This document shows, piece by piece, positions 8,758 through 17,800 of a stretch of DNA of 58,477 nt. The notes below the pieces were generated by a model. The model searched no databases. It saw nothing but the letters and a program-made list of their open reading frames with translations, and was not told the DNA's origin. Origin of the DNA: Lachnospiraceae bacterium (GTDB lineage Bacteria > Bacillota > Clostridia > Lachnospirales > Lachnospiraceae); contig VSNG01000003.1 of NCBI GenBank assembly GCA_009774175.1, forward strand, positions 146,378 through 204,854, given 5' to 3'. Positions within the stretch are counted from its first letter, which is position 1. Every line of letters begins with the position of its first letter. Position numbers and translations under genes: made by a program.

Positions 8758-9535
8758 GATAACGTCTGCATTTGAAAATAAGAAGGCTTTTATTGCTTTT
8801 GTGACCTGTGGTGACCCGGATCTTTCCACCACGGCGGCCTGTGTGCGGTCGGCGGTGGAAAACGGAGCCGATCTGATCGAGTTGGGCATTCCTTTTTCCG
8901 ATCCAACGGCGGAGGGGCCGGTGATTCAGGGAGCCAATCTGCGCGCTTTGACCGGGGGAGTCACTACGGATAAGATCTTTGATCTGGTCAGGGAGCTCAG
9001 AAAGGACGTGGGCGTGCCCATGGTGTTCATGACTTATGCCAACGTGGTGTTCTCCTACGGGGCGGAGCGCTTCTTTTCCACATGCAGGGAGATTGGCATA
9101 GACGGTCTGATCCTGCCAGACCTGCCCTATGAGGAGAAGGAGGAATTTCAGCCCCTTGCCCATAAGTATGGCATAGACTTGATTTCTCTGATCGCGCCCA
9201 CCTCCGAAAACCGCATTGCCATGATTGCGAAGGAGGCGGAGGGGTTTCTCTATATTGTGTCAAGTCTAGGCGTGACCGGAACCAGAAGCGAGATCAAGAC
9301 GGATCTACAGTCGATTGTGGAGGTGGTCAGACAGAACACGGATATTCCCTGCGCCATTGGCTTTGGCATTTCCACGCCGGAGCAGGCCGCCAGGATGGCC
9401 GGGATTTCCGATGGAGCCATCGTCGGTTCAGCCATAGTGAAGCTGATCGAAAAGTATGGACAGGAAGCGCCGGCGCATGTGGGCGGATATGTAAGAAAAA
9501 TGAAGGATGCACTTGAAGCGGTATCTTTCATATGA
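8750..9535 (+). CDS. trpA: tryptophan synthase alpha chain
   Basis: 261 aa TIM barrel releasing indole from indole-3-glycerol phosphate and channelling it to TrpB. Catalytic Glu44 lies in 'LIELGIPFSDP'. At the site of the second classical acid (Asp60 of the enterobacterial enzyme, 'ADGP') the sequence reads 'TAEGP', giving Glu55. Other motifs: 'ISLIAPTS', 'YIVSSLGVTG' and 'GFGIS'. Start ATG 8750, within the trpB end, has GGGGAGG upstream. Last gene of the trp operon. Confidence 0.94.
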   Translation: MSRITSAFENKKAFIAFVTCGDPDLSTTAACVRSAVENGADLIELGIPFSDPTAEGPVIQGANLRALTGGVTTDKIFDLVRELRKDVGVPMVFMTYANVVFSYGAERFFSTCREIGIDGLILPDLPYEEKEEFQPLAHKYGIDLISLIAPTSENRIAMIAKEAEGFLYIVSSLGVTGTRSEIKTDLQSIVEVVRQNTDIPCAIGFGISTPEQAARMAGISDGAIVGSAIVKLIEKYGQEAPAHVGGYVRKMKDALEAVSFI

Positions 9536-9540
9536 TACAA

Positions 9541-9567
9541 TAGGCGGTGGTCAAAAGACCCCGCCTA
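9541..9567 (+). terminator. weak hairpin after trpA
   Basis: TAGGCGG pairs with CCGCCTA, then a bulged T and GGTC/GACC around an AAAA loop (11 bp). The downstream tract is ACATTATATT rather than a run of T, so termination may be partial and some transcript could reach carAB. Confidence 0.45.
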
Positions 9568-9580
9568 CATTATATTGTGG

Positions 9581-9703
9581 CGTAAATAATTGTGGGGAGA
9601 ATGCTTTGCATTCTCCAGATGAAATGAGTTAGCATCAAGTTGAGCGTAAATGGCAGGCGGAGAATGCTTTGCATTCTCCAGATGAAATGCGCCAGCATTT
9701 CAT
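9581..9703. repeat. two-copy 63-bp imperfect tandem repeat with palindromes
   Basis: Two units start at CGTAAAT (9581 and 9645). Each contains the perfect hairpin GGAGAATGC-TTT-GCATTCTCC (9596-9616 and 9659-9679) followed by AGATGAAATG. In unit 2 a second perfect hairpin, GATGAAATGC-GCCA-GCATTTCATC, follows; in unit 1 that arm is degenerate. The repeat fills most of the trpA-carA gap and ends just before the carA ribosome site, so it would be in the carA leader RNA. It looks like a REP/BIME-like intergenic palindrome. No clear sigma-A promoter was seen here. Confidence 0.75.
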
Positions 9704-9723
9704 CGGTGAAAGGAACAGGTCAG

Positions 9724-10920
9724 ATGAAATCATTCTTAATTTTGGAGGACGGCACCGTGTTTGCGGGCAGGCACATAGGGGCGAGGAAGGAGATTGTCAG
9801 CGAAATTGTTTTTAATACTTCGATGGCGGGCTATTTGGAAGTATTGACTGATCCATCCTATGCCGGACAGGCAGTGTGTATGACTTATCCGCTGATTGGC
9901 AACTATGGGGTATGTCTGGAGGATATGGAATCGAAGGGGCCATGGCCGGACGGGTTTATCGTGCGGGAGCTATCAAGGATTCCCAGCAATTTCAGAAACG
10001 ACATTTCCATTCAGCAATTCTTAGAGGAAAACGGTGTGCCGGGCATCGCCGGTATCGACACCAGAGCCCTCACCAGAATCCTTCGTGAAAAAGGTACTAT
10101 GAACGGTATGATCACGACCGATGAAAACTATGATCTTGAAACAATTATTCCCCGATTAAAAGCATATACGACAGGCAAGGTAGTGGAGCGGGTAAGCTGC
10201 GAGACGAAATATACGCTGAAAGGCGCGACGGATCTTGCCCAGAACGGGCCTATTTCCGGCAGCAGCGCTTTTCACAAAGCGGATTATGAGGCGGGCATCC
10301 GGGAAAAGAAGCCGAGCCTTGTCAGAAAGTTAAGCGGGACGGGCCTGCGGGTGGCGCTGCTTGATCTGGGCGCTAAGAATAATATTGCAAAATCGCTGGC
10401 CTCCAGAGGATGCAATGTGACGGTTTATCCCGCCGGCACTACGGCGGAGGAGATTCTTAAGGATAAGCCTGACGGCATTATGCTGAGCAACGGGCCGGGC
10501 GATCCGAAGGAATGCACAAATATTATAGAAGAAATCCGTAAGCTTTATGAATCCGACACGCCGATTTTTGCCATCTGTCTGGGGCATCAGCTGATGGCGC
10601 TGGCCACCGGGGCGGATACCTTTAAGATGAAATACGGTCATCGGGGCGGTAACCATCCTGTCAAGGATCTGTCCACGGGCAGGGTCTATATTTCCTCCCA
10701 GAATCACGGTTACGTGGTGGATATGGACAAGCTTGATCCAAAGGTGGCGGTTCCTGCCTTTATCAATGTGAACGACGGCACGAACGAGGGTCTTTCCTAC
10801 ACGGGCAAGAATATTTTTACGGTGCAGTTTCATCCCGAGGCGTGTCCCGGGCCGCAGGATTCCTCGTATTTGTTTGATCGGTTTATTTCCATGATCAGGA
10901 CGAAAAGTAACGCTGAGTAA
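9724..10920 (+). CDS. carA: carbamoyl-phosphate synthase small subunit
   Basis: 398 aa. The C-terminal glutaminase domain hydrolyses glutamine and passes ammonia to CarB. Visible: 'LSNGPGDPKE', nucleophile Cys285 in 'AICLGHQL', and 'VQFHPEACPGP' with the His/Glu pair. The N-terminal CarA domain begins 'FLILEDGTVFAG' and contains 'GYLEVLTDPSY'. ATG 9724 follows AAAGGA. A little longer than many CarA proteins (about 360 aa), with additional residues between the two domains (about 175-215). The 58-nt gap to carB has no terminator. Confidence 0.95.
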   Translation: MKSFLILEDGTVFAGRHIGARKEIVSEIVFNTSMAGYLEVLTDPSYAGQAVCMTYPLIGNYGVCLEDMESKGPWPDGFIVRELSRIPSNFRNDISIQQFLEENGVPGIAGIDTRALTRILREKGTMNGMITTDENYDLETIIPRLKAYTTGKVVERVSCETKYTLKGATDLAQNGPISGSSAFHKADYEAGIREKKPSLVRKLSGTGLRVALLDLGAKNNIAKSLASRGCNVTVYPAGTTAEEILKDKPDGIMLSNGPGDPKECTNIIEEIRKLYESDTPIFAICLGHQLMALATGADTFKMKYGHRGGNHPVKDLSTGRVYISSQNHGYVVDMDKLDPKVAVPAFINVNDGTNEGLSYTGKNIFTVQFHPEACPGPQDSSYLFDRFISMIRTKSNAE

Positions 10921-10978
10921 GCAGAAAAAGAAGCCTTTTTCAGGGTTTGGCTTGAACAAAGAAAGAGTGGAGAATAAG

Positions 10979-13900
10979 ATGCCTAAAAATCCAAATGTAA
11001 AAAGAGTATTGGTCATCGGGTCGGGTCCCATCGTGATCGGGCAGGCGGCGGAATTTGATTATGCGGGAACGCAGGCCTGCCGCTCCTTGAAGGAAGAGGG
11101 AATGGAAGTGATTCTGGTCAATTCCAATCCCGCTACCATTATGACCGACGGCGATATTGCAGATAAAGTGTATATTGAGCCTTTGACGGCGAAGGTGCTG
11201 GAGCAGATTATCATAAAGGAAAAGCCGGATTCCCTGCTTCCCAACATGGGCGGACAGGCGGGCTTAAATCTTGGCATGGAGCTGGACGAGTCGGGATTTC
11301 TGTCAGCTCACGGCGTGACTCTCCTTGGCACCACGGCAAAGACCATCCGTAAGGCGGAGGATCGTTTGGAATTTAAGGAGACCATGGAAAAGATCGGAGA
11401 GCCCTGCGCCCCCTCCCTTGTGGTCGAAAACATAGAGGACGGCATTGCCTTTGCGAAAAAGATTGGCTACCCGGTAGTACTTCGGCCTGCCTATACGCTG
11501 GGCGGCTCCGGCGGCGGCATTGCCCATGACCAGACGCAGCTGGAAGAGATTCTGGAAAACGGGCTTCGTCTTTCCCGTGTGGGACAGGTGCTGGTGGAGC
11601 GCTGTATCGCGGGCTGGAAGGAGATCGAGTATGAGGTAATGCGGGACGGCGCGGGAAATTGCATTACTGTCTGCAACATGGAAAACATTGATCCCGTGGG
11701 CGTGCATACGGGCGACAGCATTGTGGTTGCTCCCTCCCAGACATTGGGGGATAAGGAGTATCAGATGCTTCGAAGCGCCGCTCTCAACATTATTGACGAG
11801 CTGGAAATTACCGGCGGATGTAACGTGCAGTTTGCGCTGCATCCCACCAGCTTTGAATACTGCGTGATCGAGGTTAATCCCCGCGTGAGCCGTTCTTCTG
11901 CGCTGGCAAGCAAGGCCACCGGATATCCCATTGCCAAGGTGGCGGCGAAGATTGCGCTTGGGTATACGCTGGATGAGATTAGGAATGCGATTACAGGCAA
12001 AACCTACGCCAGCTTTGAACCGGCGCTTGATTACTGTGTGGTGAAGATTCCCAGACTGCCATTCGATAAGTTTATCACGGCAAAACGAACGCTCACCACC
12101 CAGATGAAGGCTACGGGCGAGGTGATGAGCATTGCCAATAATTTTGAGGGGGCGCTGATGAAGGCGATCCGCTCGCTGGAGCAGCATGTGGACTGCCTGC
12201 GCAGCTATGACTTCTCCACTCTTTTGTCGGAAGAGCTGTTGGAGCGGATGAAGGTTGTGGACGATCAGCGGATATATATTATTGCGGAGGCGATTCGCAA
12301 GGGAATAGATTATGATACGATCCATGAGATTACTATGGTAGACCACTGGTTTATTGATAAGATTGCCATTCTCACACAGATGGAAGAGGCGCTGGAAAAG
12401 GGGCCGCTTACCGTGGAGCTTTTGAAGGAGGCGAAGCGCATCGAGTTTCCCGACAATGTGATTGCAAGACTCACGGGAAAGAGTGAGGAAGAAATCAAAA
12501 GGATGCGTTACGATAACGGTATCGTGGCGGCCTTTAAGATGGTAGATACCTGTGCGGCGGAATTTGCGGCAAGCACCCCCTACTATTATTCCGTGTTCGG
12601 TTCCGAGACGGAGGTGGAGGAGAACCATTCCAAAAAGAAGGTGCTGGTGCTTGGCTCCGGACCGATCCGTATCGGGCAGGGTATTGAGTTTGACTATTGT
12701 TCGGTACATGCCACATGGGCCTTTGCAAGAGAAGGGTATGAAACTATTATCGTGAACAACAATCCCGAGACGGTGAGCACCGACTTTGATATTGCGGATA
12801 AGCTTTATTTCGAGCCGTTGACCCCGGAGGACGTGGAAAATATCGTCAACGTGGAAAAGCCCGACGGGGCGGTGGTGCAGTTTGGCGGACAGACGGCCAT
12901 CAAGCTGACGGAAAGCCTGATGAAGATGGGCGTGCCGATTCTTGGCACCAGAGCGGAGGACGTGGATGCCGCAGAGGACAGGGAACTTTTTGACAAAATT
13001 CTGGAGGAGACGGAGATTCCCCGGGCGGCAGGCGGCACGGTATATACCGCCGAGGAGGCAAAGGCGGTGGCTGGCAGGCTTGGCTATCCCGTACTGGTGC
13101 GGCCTTCCTATGTGCTGGGTGGTCAGGGTATGCAGATTGCACTTTCCGATCAGGAAATCGAAGAGTTTATGGCGGTGATTAACCGCTATGAGCAGGATCA
13201 TCCGATTCTGGTGGATAAATATTTGCAGGGTAAGGAGTTGGAGGTGGATGCGGTCTGCGATGGTACGGATATTCTGATTCCGGGCATTATGGAGCATATC
13301 GAGCGGACAGGGGTGCATTCCGGCGACAGTATTTCCGTTTACCCTGCGCCTACGGTGAGCCAAAAGGTGAAGGAGACCATTGCAGAGTATTCCAGACGGC
13401 TGGCAAAGGCTCTCCATGTGATAGGCCTGATCAATATTCAGTTTATCGCCATGGGCGACGAGGTGTATGTGATCGAGGTAAATCCCCGCTCCTCCCGTAC
13501 GGTGCCCTATATCAGCAAGGTGACGGGCATTCCCATCGTGGATCTGGCCACGGAGGTGATCATCGGCAAAAAGATACGGGATCTGGGTTACGAGCCGGGG
13601 TTACAGCCGGCGGCGGATTATTTTGCGGTTAAAATGCCGGTATTCTCCTTTGAGAAGATCCGCGGCGCGGAAATCAGTCTGGGGCCGGAGATGAAGTCCA
13701 CCGGCGAGTGTCTGGGCATTGCCAGAACCTTCAATGAGGCGCTCTATAAGGCGTTTCTGGGGGCGGGCATCAATCTGCCCAGGCATAAGCAGATGATTAT
13801 CACCGTAAAGGATGCGGATAAGGGGGAAGCCATTGAGGTGGCGCGCCGTTTTGAGAAGCTGGGTTACATCATCTATGCAACAAGAAGCACGGCGGCAGTT

Positions 13901-14197
13901 CTCAATGAGGCGGGCGTCAAGGCAAGAAAGGTTAATAAGATTCATCAGGAATCCCCGACAGTCATGGATCTGATTCTGGGCCACAGGATTGATCTGGTGA
14001 TTGACACGCCCACCCAGGGGCGGGATAAGAACAGGGACGGCTTTTTGATCCGCAGGACTTCCATCGAGACGGGTGTAAACTGTATCACGGCCATGGACAC
14101 GGCCACCGCCCTTGTGACCAGTCTGGAAAACGCGGCGGGGCAGGGAGAGATGGAACTGATAGATATTGCGTCCATTGCAAGGCGGGGCGGCAAATGA
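10979..14197 (+). CDS. carB: carbamoyl-phosphate synthase large subunit
   Basis: 1072 aa, the usual length. Two homologous halves, each with a pre-ATP-grasp and an ATP-grasp domain: 'VLVIGSGPIVIGQAAEFDYAG' opens the first and 'VLVLGSGPIRIGQGIEFDY' the second (near residue 555). 'GPEMKSTGE' leads into the C-terminal MGS-like allosteric domain. Makes carbamoyl phosphate for pyrimidines and arginine. Start ATG 10979 (MPKNPNVKRVL) fits the family; an upstream TTG at 10952 is less likely. The stop overlaps the queH start (ATGA). Confidence 0.96.
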   Translation: MPKNPNVKRVLVIGSGPIVIGQAAEFDYAGTQACRSLKEEGMEVILVNSNPATIMTDGDIADKVYIEPLTAKVLEQIIIKEKPDSLLPNMGGQAGLNLGMELDESGFLSAHGVTLLGTTAKTIRKAEDRLEFKETMEKIGEPCAPSLVVENIEDGIAFAKKIGYPVVLRPAYTLGGSGGGIAHDQTQLEEILENGLRLSRVGQVLVERCIAGWKEIEYEVMRDGAGNCITVCNMENIDPVGVHTGDSIVVAPSQTLGDKEYQMLRSAALNIIDELEITGGCNVQFALHPTSFEYCVIEVNPRVSRSSALASKATGYPIAKVAAKIALGYTLDEIRNAITGKTYASFEPALDYCVVKIPRLPFDKFITAKRTLTTQMKATGEVMSIANNFEGALMKAIRSLEQHVDCLRSYDFSTLLSEELLERMKVVDDQRIYIIAEAIRKGIDYDTIHEITMVDHWFIDKIAILTQMEEALEKGPLTVELLKEAKRIEFPDNVIARLTGKSEEEIKRMRYDNGIVAAFKMVDTCAAEFAASTPYYYSVFGSETEVEENHSKKKVLVLGSGPIRIGQGIEFDYCSVHATWAFAREGYETIIVNNNPETVSTDFDIADKLYFEPLTPEDVENIVNVEKPDGAVVQFGGQTAIKLTESLMKMGVPILGTRAEDVDAAEDRELFDKILEETEIPRAAGGTVYTAEEAKAVAGRLGYPVLVRPSYVLGGQGMQIALSDQEIEEFMAVINRYEQDHPILVDKYLQGKELEVDAVCDGTDILIPGIMEHIERTGVHSGDSISVYPAPTVSQKVKETIAEYSRRLAKALHVIGLINIQFIAMGDEVYVIEVNPRSSRTVPYISKVTGIPIVDLATEVIIGKKIRDLGYEPGLQPAADYFAVKMPVFSFEKIRGAEISLGPEMKSTGECLGIARTFNEALYKAFLGAGINLPRHKQMIITVKDADKGEAIEVARRFEKLGYIIYATRSTAAVLNEAGVKARKVNKIHQESPTVMDLILGHRIDLVIDTPTQGRDKNRDGFLIRRTSIETGVNCITAMDTATALVTSLENAAGQGEMELIDIASIARRGGK

Positions 14198-14817
14198 ACA
14201 AAGTCAGGAATTATCAGAAAGAACTGGATAAAATCATAGAGGACGCCGGCGCGCGGGAAGGAGGCGCGCCGTCTCTTTTTCTGCACAGCTGCTGCGCGCC
14301 GTGCAGCAGTTATGTGCTGGAATATCTGAGGCAGTATTTTCGGATTACGGTTTTTTATTATAATCCCAATATTACGGAGGATGCAGAGTACCGCAAGCGG
14401 GTTGAGGAGCAGAAGCGGCTGATTGCGGCGTACAATCAGAAGGCACAGGGGTACGCGATTGAAGTGCTGGAGGGCGATTATGAGCCGGATCTTTTTTTTC
14501 AGATTGCAAAAGGGCTGGAAGCATGCCCGGAGGGCGGCGAGCGGTGCTTTGCCTGTTATGAACTGCGGCTTCTGGAGACGGCAAAGCGGGCGCGGGCGGG
14601 AAATTATGACTATTTTACCACCACCCTTTCCATCAGTCCCCTGAAAAATGCTGCGAAATTGAACGAGATCGGCGAAAAACTGGCGGCGTCCTGCGGTGTG
14701 GCATGGCTGCCCTCGGATTTTAAAAAGCGGGACGGGTATAAGCGTTCGATTGAACTGTCGAAGGAGTATGAGCTGTACAGACAGGATTATTGCGGCTGCG
14801 TGTACTCCCGCCGATGA
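14194..14817 (+). CDS. queH: epoxyqueuosine reductase QueH
   Basis: 207 aa. Non-corrinoid epoxyqueuosine reductase catalysing the last step of the tRNA modification queuosine. Cysteine motifs of the family are present: 'HSCCAPCSSY' (about 31-40), 'CFACYELRL' (about 117-125) and the C-terminal 'YCGC'. These hold a 4Fe-4S cluster and a second metal in characterised QueH. The ATG overlaps the carB stop, suggesting coupling, although carbamoyl phosphate and queuosine are not linked functionally. No other queuosine gene is nearby. Confidence 0.9.
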   Translation: MNKVRNYQKELDKIIEDAGAREGGAPSLFLHSCCAPCSSYVLEYLRQYFRITVFYYNPNITEDAEYRKRVEEQKRLIAAYNQKAQGYAIEVLEGDYEPDLFFQIAKGLEACPEGGERCFACYELRLLETAKRARAGNYDYFTTTLSISPLKNAAKLNEIGEKLAASCGVAWLPSDFKKRDGYKRSIELSKEYELYRQDYCGCVYSRR

Positions 14818-14876
14818 TGATAAATAAATTAATTTGCGTGAAAGGGAAAATTAATTATTGAAAAATTAAAAATTAA

Positions 14877-14906
14877 TTGACACATAGGGACGAATAATGG
14901 TATGAT
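14877..14906 (+). promoter_or_regulatory. sigma-A promoter
   Basis: TTGACA (14877-14882), 18-nt spacer, TATGAT (14901-14906), upstream of the two-TM gene. The leader then has a 7-bp hairpin, AAACGTC (14940-14946) with GACGTTT (14958-14964), before a GGGAGGAG ribosome site. Confidence 0.75.
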
Positions 14907-14981
14907 GGCCAACATGAGTGCCAAAAAATACATAGGAGAAAACGTCTTATGGCAAAGGACGTTTGAAAGAGGGAGGAGATT

Positions 14982-15617
14982 ATGACAAAAATCAGATTGG
15001 ACTTTGTACCCTGCCTGTTAATCGGAGGACTGCTTTGCGGTCTGACAATCTTTGCGGGACAAAAATATGTGGAGATGGCGGATGAGCGTTACGAGACGCA
15101 GGAGCTGCCGCAGGGAGAGGTCGGCGGAGAACCGGCGGCTGATACGCCGCTTGTGGAGAGCATCGCGCAAATGCGGCAGAACGATACGTTTTATGTGGTG
15201 ACTGAGGACGAGAACTATGATATGTACCATCTGTTTTATGATGATAAGGAGTGGAATCCGATGGAGCTTCCTTCCGGCGAGGTGGTATGTGTGCGTAACA
15301 ATGTTAAGGCCAGCAGGACGGTAGACGGCTATAAGAAACAGACGCCTGTAGGAAAGCTCGTACCGTTTGAAATTCCCGAGACACTGATCAGCCAGTTGAA
15401 GGAAGAGAGAAAGGACATGGAGTTTTCGGACACCACGTTCTATGTGGATATGTTCGGAGAAGCTCTCGATTCCGCAAACGAAGATGCAATCAAGTTTAAA
15501 TTCGATATGGCGGCGGTGATTCTGTTCTGGGTGGGTACCTTTGGCTCCCATATGATCGGCGCGAAGATCGGCATTCTGCCTCCCGTTTTCCCGAAGAGGA
15601 AGAAAGCACAGGCATAA
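14982..15617 (+). CDS. hypothetical two-TM membrane protein
   Basis: 211 aa, not recognised. A first membrane helix lies at about 9-27 (LLIGGLLCGLTIFAG). A hydrophilic acidic central region of about 150 residues follows, probably outside. A second helix lies at about 177-198 (MAAVILFWVGTFGSHMIG), then a short basic tail (KRKKAQA). Strong ribosome site GGGAGGAG. It has its own promoter and a separate argS promoter follows, so it is monocistronic. Confidence 0.75.
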   Translation: MTKIRLDFVPCLLIGGLLCGLTIFAGQKYVEMADERYETQELPQGEVGGEPAADTPLVESIAQMRQNDTFYVVTEDENYDMYHLFYDDKEWNPMELPSGEVVCVRNNVKASRTVDGYKKQTPVGKLVPFEIPETLISQLKEERKDMEFSDTTFYVDMFGEALDSANEDAIKFKFDMAAVILFWVGTFGSHMIGAKIGILPPVFPKRKKAQA

Positions 15618-15642
15618 GCGATTGTAAAGTTACGGCAGGAAA

Positions 15643-15671
15643 ATGACATTTCCGGGCATTTGTGGTAGAAT
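15643..15671 (+). promoter_or_regulatory. argS promoter
   Basis: ATGACA (one mismatch to TTGACA), 17-nt spacer, TAGAAT at 15666-15671, about 48 nt before the argS start. No T-box element is seen in the short leader. Confidence 0.65.
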
Positions 15672-15719
15672 GTTGAAGAATAATATTAGTATAGTATCAG
15701 GAAAGGCACGGAAACAATC

Positions 15720-17501
15720 ATGCGGAAAATATTGGATTTGATTTCAGAGGAAACGAAGAAGGCTTTCGAAGCGGCCGGGTACGATGCTGAGCTTGGCCGG
15801 GTGACTCTCTCAAACCGCCCCGATCTTTGCGAATATCAGTGTAACGGGGCAATGGCGGGAGCGAAAAAATACCACAAGGCGCCTGTTATGATTGCGCAGG
15901 ATGTGGCAGAGAAGCTGACGGAGAGCGAGGTTTTGGCAGAGGTATCCGCCGTCTCGCCGGGTTTTTTGAATATGAAGGTAAAAGAAGCTTTCGTCAGGGA
16001 CTATTTGCGGGAAATGAGCGGGAGCGAGAAGTTTGGCCTGGCGAAACCGAAGAAGTCGAAGAAAATCATTATTGACTATGGCGGTCCCAATGTAGCAAAA
16101 CCGCTTCATGTAGGGCATCTGCGTTCCGCGATTATCGGCGAGAGCATTAAGCGTATCTGCCGCTATGCAGGTCATGAGGTGATCGGAGACATCCATCTGG
16201 GGGACTGGGGTCTGCAGATGGGACTCATTATTACCGAGCTGCAAAAAAGACAGCCTGAACTGGTTTATTTCGATGATTCCTACGAGGGTGAGTATCCTGC
16301 ACAGGCGCCCTTTACCATATCGGAGCTGGAAGAAATATATCCAACCGCAAGCGCGAAATCCAAGGAGGACGAGGCCTATAAGGCGGACGCCATGGAAGCT
16401 ACCTATAAGCTTCAGAGCGGCGTGCGGGGGTATCGTGCGCTGTGGGATCATATCATAGCCGTGTCTGTAGCGGATTTAAAAAAGAATTATCAAAATCTGA
16501 ACGTGGAATTTGATCTGTGGAAGGGCGAGTCTGACGTACACGACATCATTCCCGGCATGGTGGAGACGATGAAACGGGACGGCTACGCTTATGAGAGCGA
16601 CGGCGCGCTGGTGGTGGATGTGAAGGAGGAGACCGACACGAAGGAAGTGCCGCCCTGCATGATTTTAAAATCCGACGGGGCCTCGCTTTACAATACGACA
16701 GATCTGGCGACCATCATGGACCGTATGGAGAATTATCATCCTGACGAGATGATTTATCTGACGGATAAGAGACAGGATTTATATTTTGAGCAGGTGTTTC
16801 GCTGCGCAAGAAAGACTAAACTGGTCAATCAGAATACGGAGCTTGTGCATATCGGATTCGGCACCATGAACGGTAAGGACGGTAAGCCTTTTAAGACAAG
16901 GGAAGGCGGCGTTATGCGTCTGGAAAACCTGATTCGAGAGATCAATGAGGAAATGATTCGTAAGATTCAGGAGAATGGAAAGACCAAGGGAGAAGCGGTG
17001 GATATGGCGCAGGCCGGCGAGACGGCGAAGATTGTCGGACTGGCGGCAATTAAATACGGCGACCTTTCAAACCAGGCTTCCAAGGATTATATCTTTGATA
17101 TGGACAGGTTTACTTCCTTTGAGGGAGATACCGGCCCCTATATTCTCTATACGATTGTACGGATTAAGTCAATTTTGAGTAAATATGAGGAGCAGGGCGG
17201 AAAGTTGACTAATACGGTCATTCAGAAAGCGACAGGCGAGTCGGAAAAGAGTTTGATGCTGGAACTGACGAAATTTAACGCCATGATGGAAACAGCCTGC
17301 GAAGAGATTGCACCCCACAGGATCTGTGCCTATATCTATGATCTGGCCAATGCGTTCAATCATTTCTACCATGAGACAAAGATTCTTACAGAAGAGGACG
17401 CAGAGAAAAAGGCCGGGTGGATTGCGCTCCTGACATTGACAAGGGATGTGCTGGAAACCTGTATTGACCTGCTTGGTTTTTCCGCACCGGAAAGAATGTA
17501 G
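15720..17501 (+). CDS. argS: arginyl-tRNA synthetase
   Basis: 593 aa, class I synthetase charging tRNA-Arg. The HIGH-type motif is 'PLHVGHLRS' (about 127-135). The usual KMSKS is replaced by 'NGKDGKPFKTREGG', a form common in bacterial ArgRS. The C terminus has the alpha-helical anticodon-binding (DALR) domain, ending near 'ETCIDLLGF'. It is immediately followed by a promoter and two tRNA genes, neither of them tRNA-Arg. Confidence 0.95.
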   Translation: MRKILDLISEETKKAFEAAGYDAELGRVTLSNRPDLCEYQCNGAMAGAKKYHKAPVMIAQDVAEKLTESEVLAEVSAVSPGFLNMKVKEAFVRDYLREMSGSEKFGLAKPKKSKKIIIDYGGPNVAKPLHVGHLRSAIIGESIKRICRYAGHEVIGDIHLGDWGLQMGLIITELQKRQPELVYFDDSYEGEYPAQAPFTISELEEIYPTASAKSKEDEAYKADAMEATYKLQSGVRGYRALWDHIIAVSVADLKKNYQNLNVEFDLWKGESDVHDIIPGMVETMKRDGYAYESDGALVVDVKEETDTKEVPPCMILKSDGASLYNTTDLATIMDRMENYHPDEMIYLTDKRQDLYFEQVFRCARKTKLVNQNTELVHIGFGTMNGKDGKPFKTREGGVMRLENLIREINEEMIRKIQENGKTKGEAVDMAQAGETAKIVGLAAIKYGDLSNQASKDYIFDMDRFTSFEGDTGPYILYTIVRIKSILSKYEEQGGKLTNTVIQKATGESEKSLMLELTKFNAMMETACEEIAPHRICAYIYDLANAFNHFYHETKILTEEDAEKKAGWIALLTLTRDVLETCIDLLGFSAPERM

Positions 17502-17511
17502 AAAAAAGTAC

Positions 17512-17541
17512 TTGACAAGTCGGGGCAATCAATTGTATACT
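17512..17541 (+). promoter_or_regulatory. promoter of the tRNA-Val/tRNA-Met operon
   Basis: TTGACA (17512-17517), 18-nt spacer, TATACT (17536-17541), 35 nt before the mature tRNA-Val 5' end. The leader contains a GCGGG/CCCGC hairpin. Confidence 0.8.
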
Positions 17542-17576
17542 AGCAGAGCGGGTTGTGATACGGCCCGCCTATAAAC

Positions 17577-17649
17577 GGGGTCTTAGCTCAGCTGGGAGAG
17601 CATCTGCCTTACAAGCAGAGGGTCATAGGTTCGAGCCCTATAGGCCCCA
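17577..17649 (+). tRNA. tRNA-Val (anticodon TAC)
   Basis: 73 nt cloverleaf: acceptor GGGGTCT/AGGCCCC (one T-G pair), D-stem GCTC/GAGC, anticodon loop CTTACAA, T-loop TTCGAGC, discriminator A. CCA is not encoded. Confidence 0.95.
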
Positions 17650-17686
17650 TTTTGAGGAGTCGGAGACGGCTTCCTCGTAATTTTAT

Positions 17687-17760
17687 GGCGAGATAGCTCA
17701 GCTGGCTAGAGCATACGGTTCATACCCGTAGTGTCGAGGGTTCAAGTCCCCCTCTCGCTA
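17687..17760 (+). tRNA. tRNA-Met (anticodon CAT), integration site
   Basis: 74 nt: acceptor GGCGAGA/TCTCGCT with a G-T first pair, anticodon stem TACGG/CCGTA around TTCATAC, T-loop TTCAAGT, discriminator A, no CCA. The anticodon stem lacks the GGG/CCC of initiators, so this is elongator tRNA-Met, or possibly a lysidine tRNA-Ile. The T-stem has one A-C mismatch. Its 3' 23 nt form part of attL, so the element restored the tRNA on integration. Confidence 0.92.
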
Positions 17761-17800
17761 TTTAATAACACCGCAGAAATGCGGTGTTTTACTTTTCTGT
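17738..17800. repeat. attL
   Basis: Begins at GGGTTCAAGT in the T-arm of tRNA-Met and runs through the tRNA 3' end and the following terminator hairpin. Identical to 34923-34976 over 54 nt. The integrase stop codon (17789-17791, minus strand) falls inside it. Confidence 0.92.
17768..17791 (+). terminator. tRNA operon terminator
   Basis: Perfect 8-bp hairpin ACACCGCA-GAAA-TGCGGTGT followed by TTTTA. An identical copy is in attR, so each junction keeps a terminator. Confidence 0.85.

Noticed and set aside
11303..13417. 704-codon open frame on the minus strand inside carB
   Set aside because: Exactly antisense to a conserved gene, no ribosome site, composition rich in His, Arg and Cys as expected of an antisense shadow.
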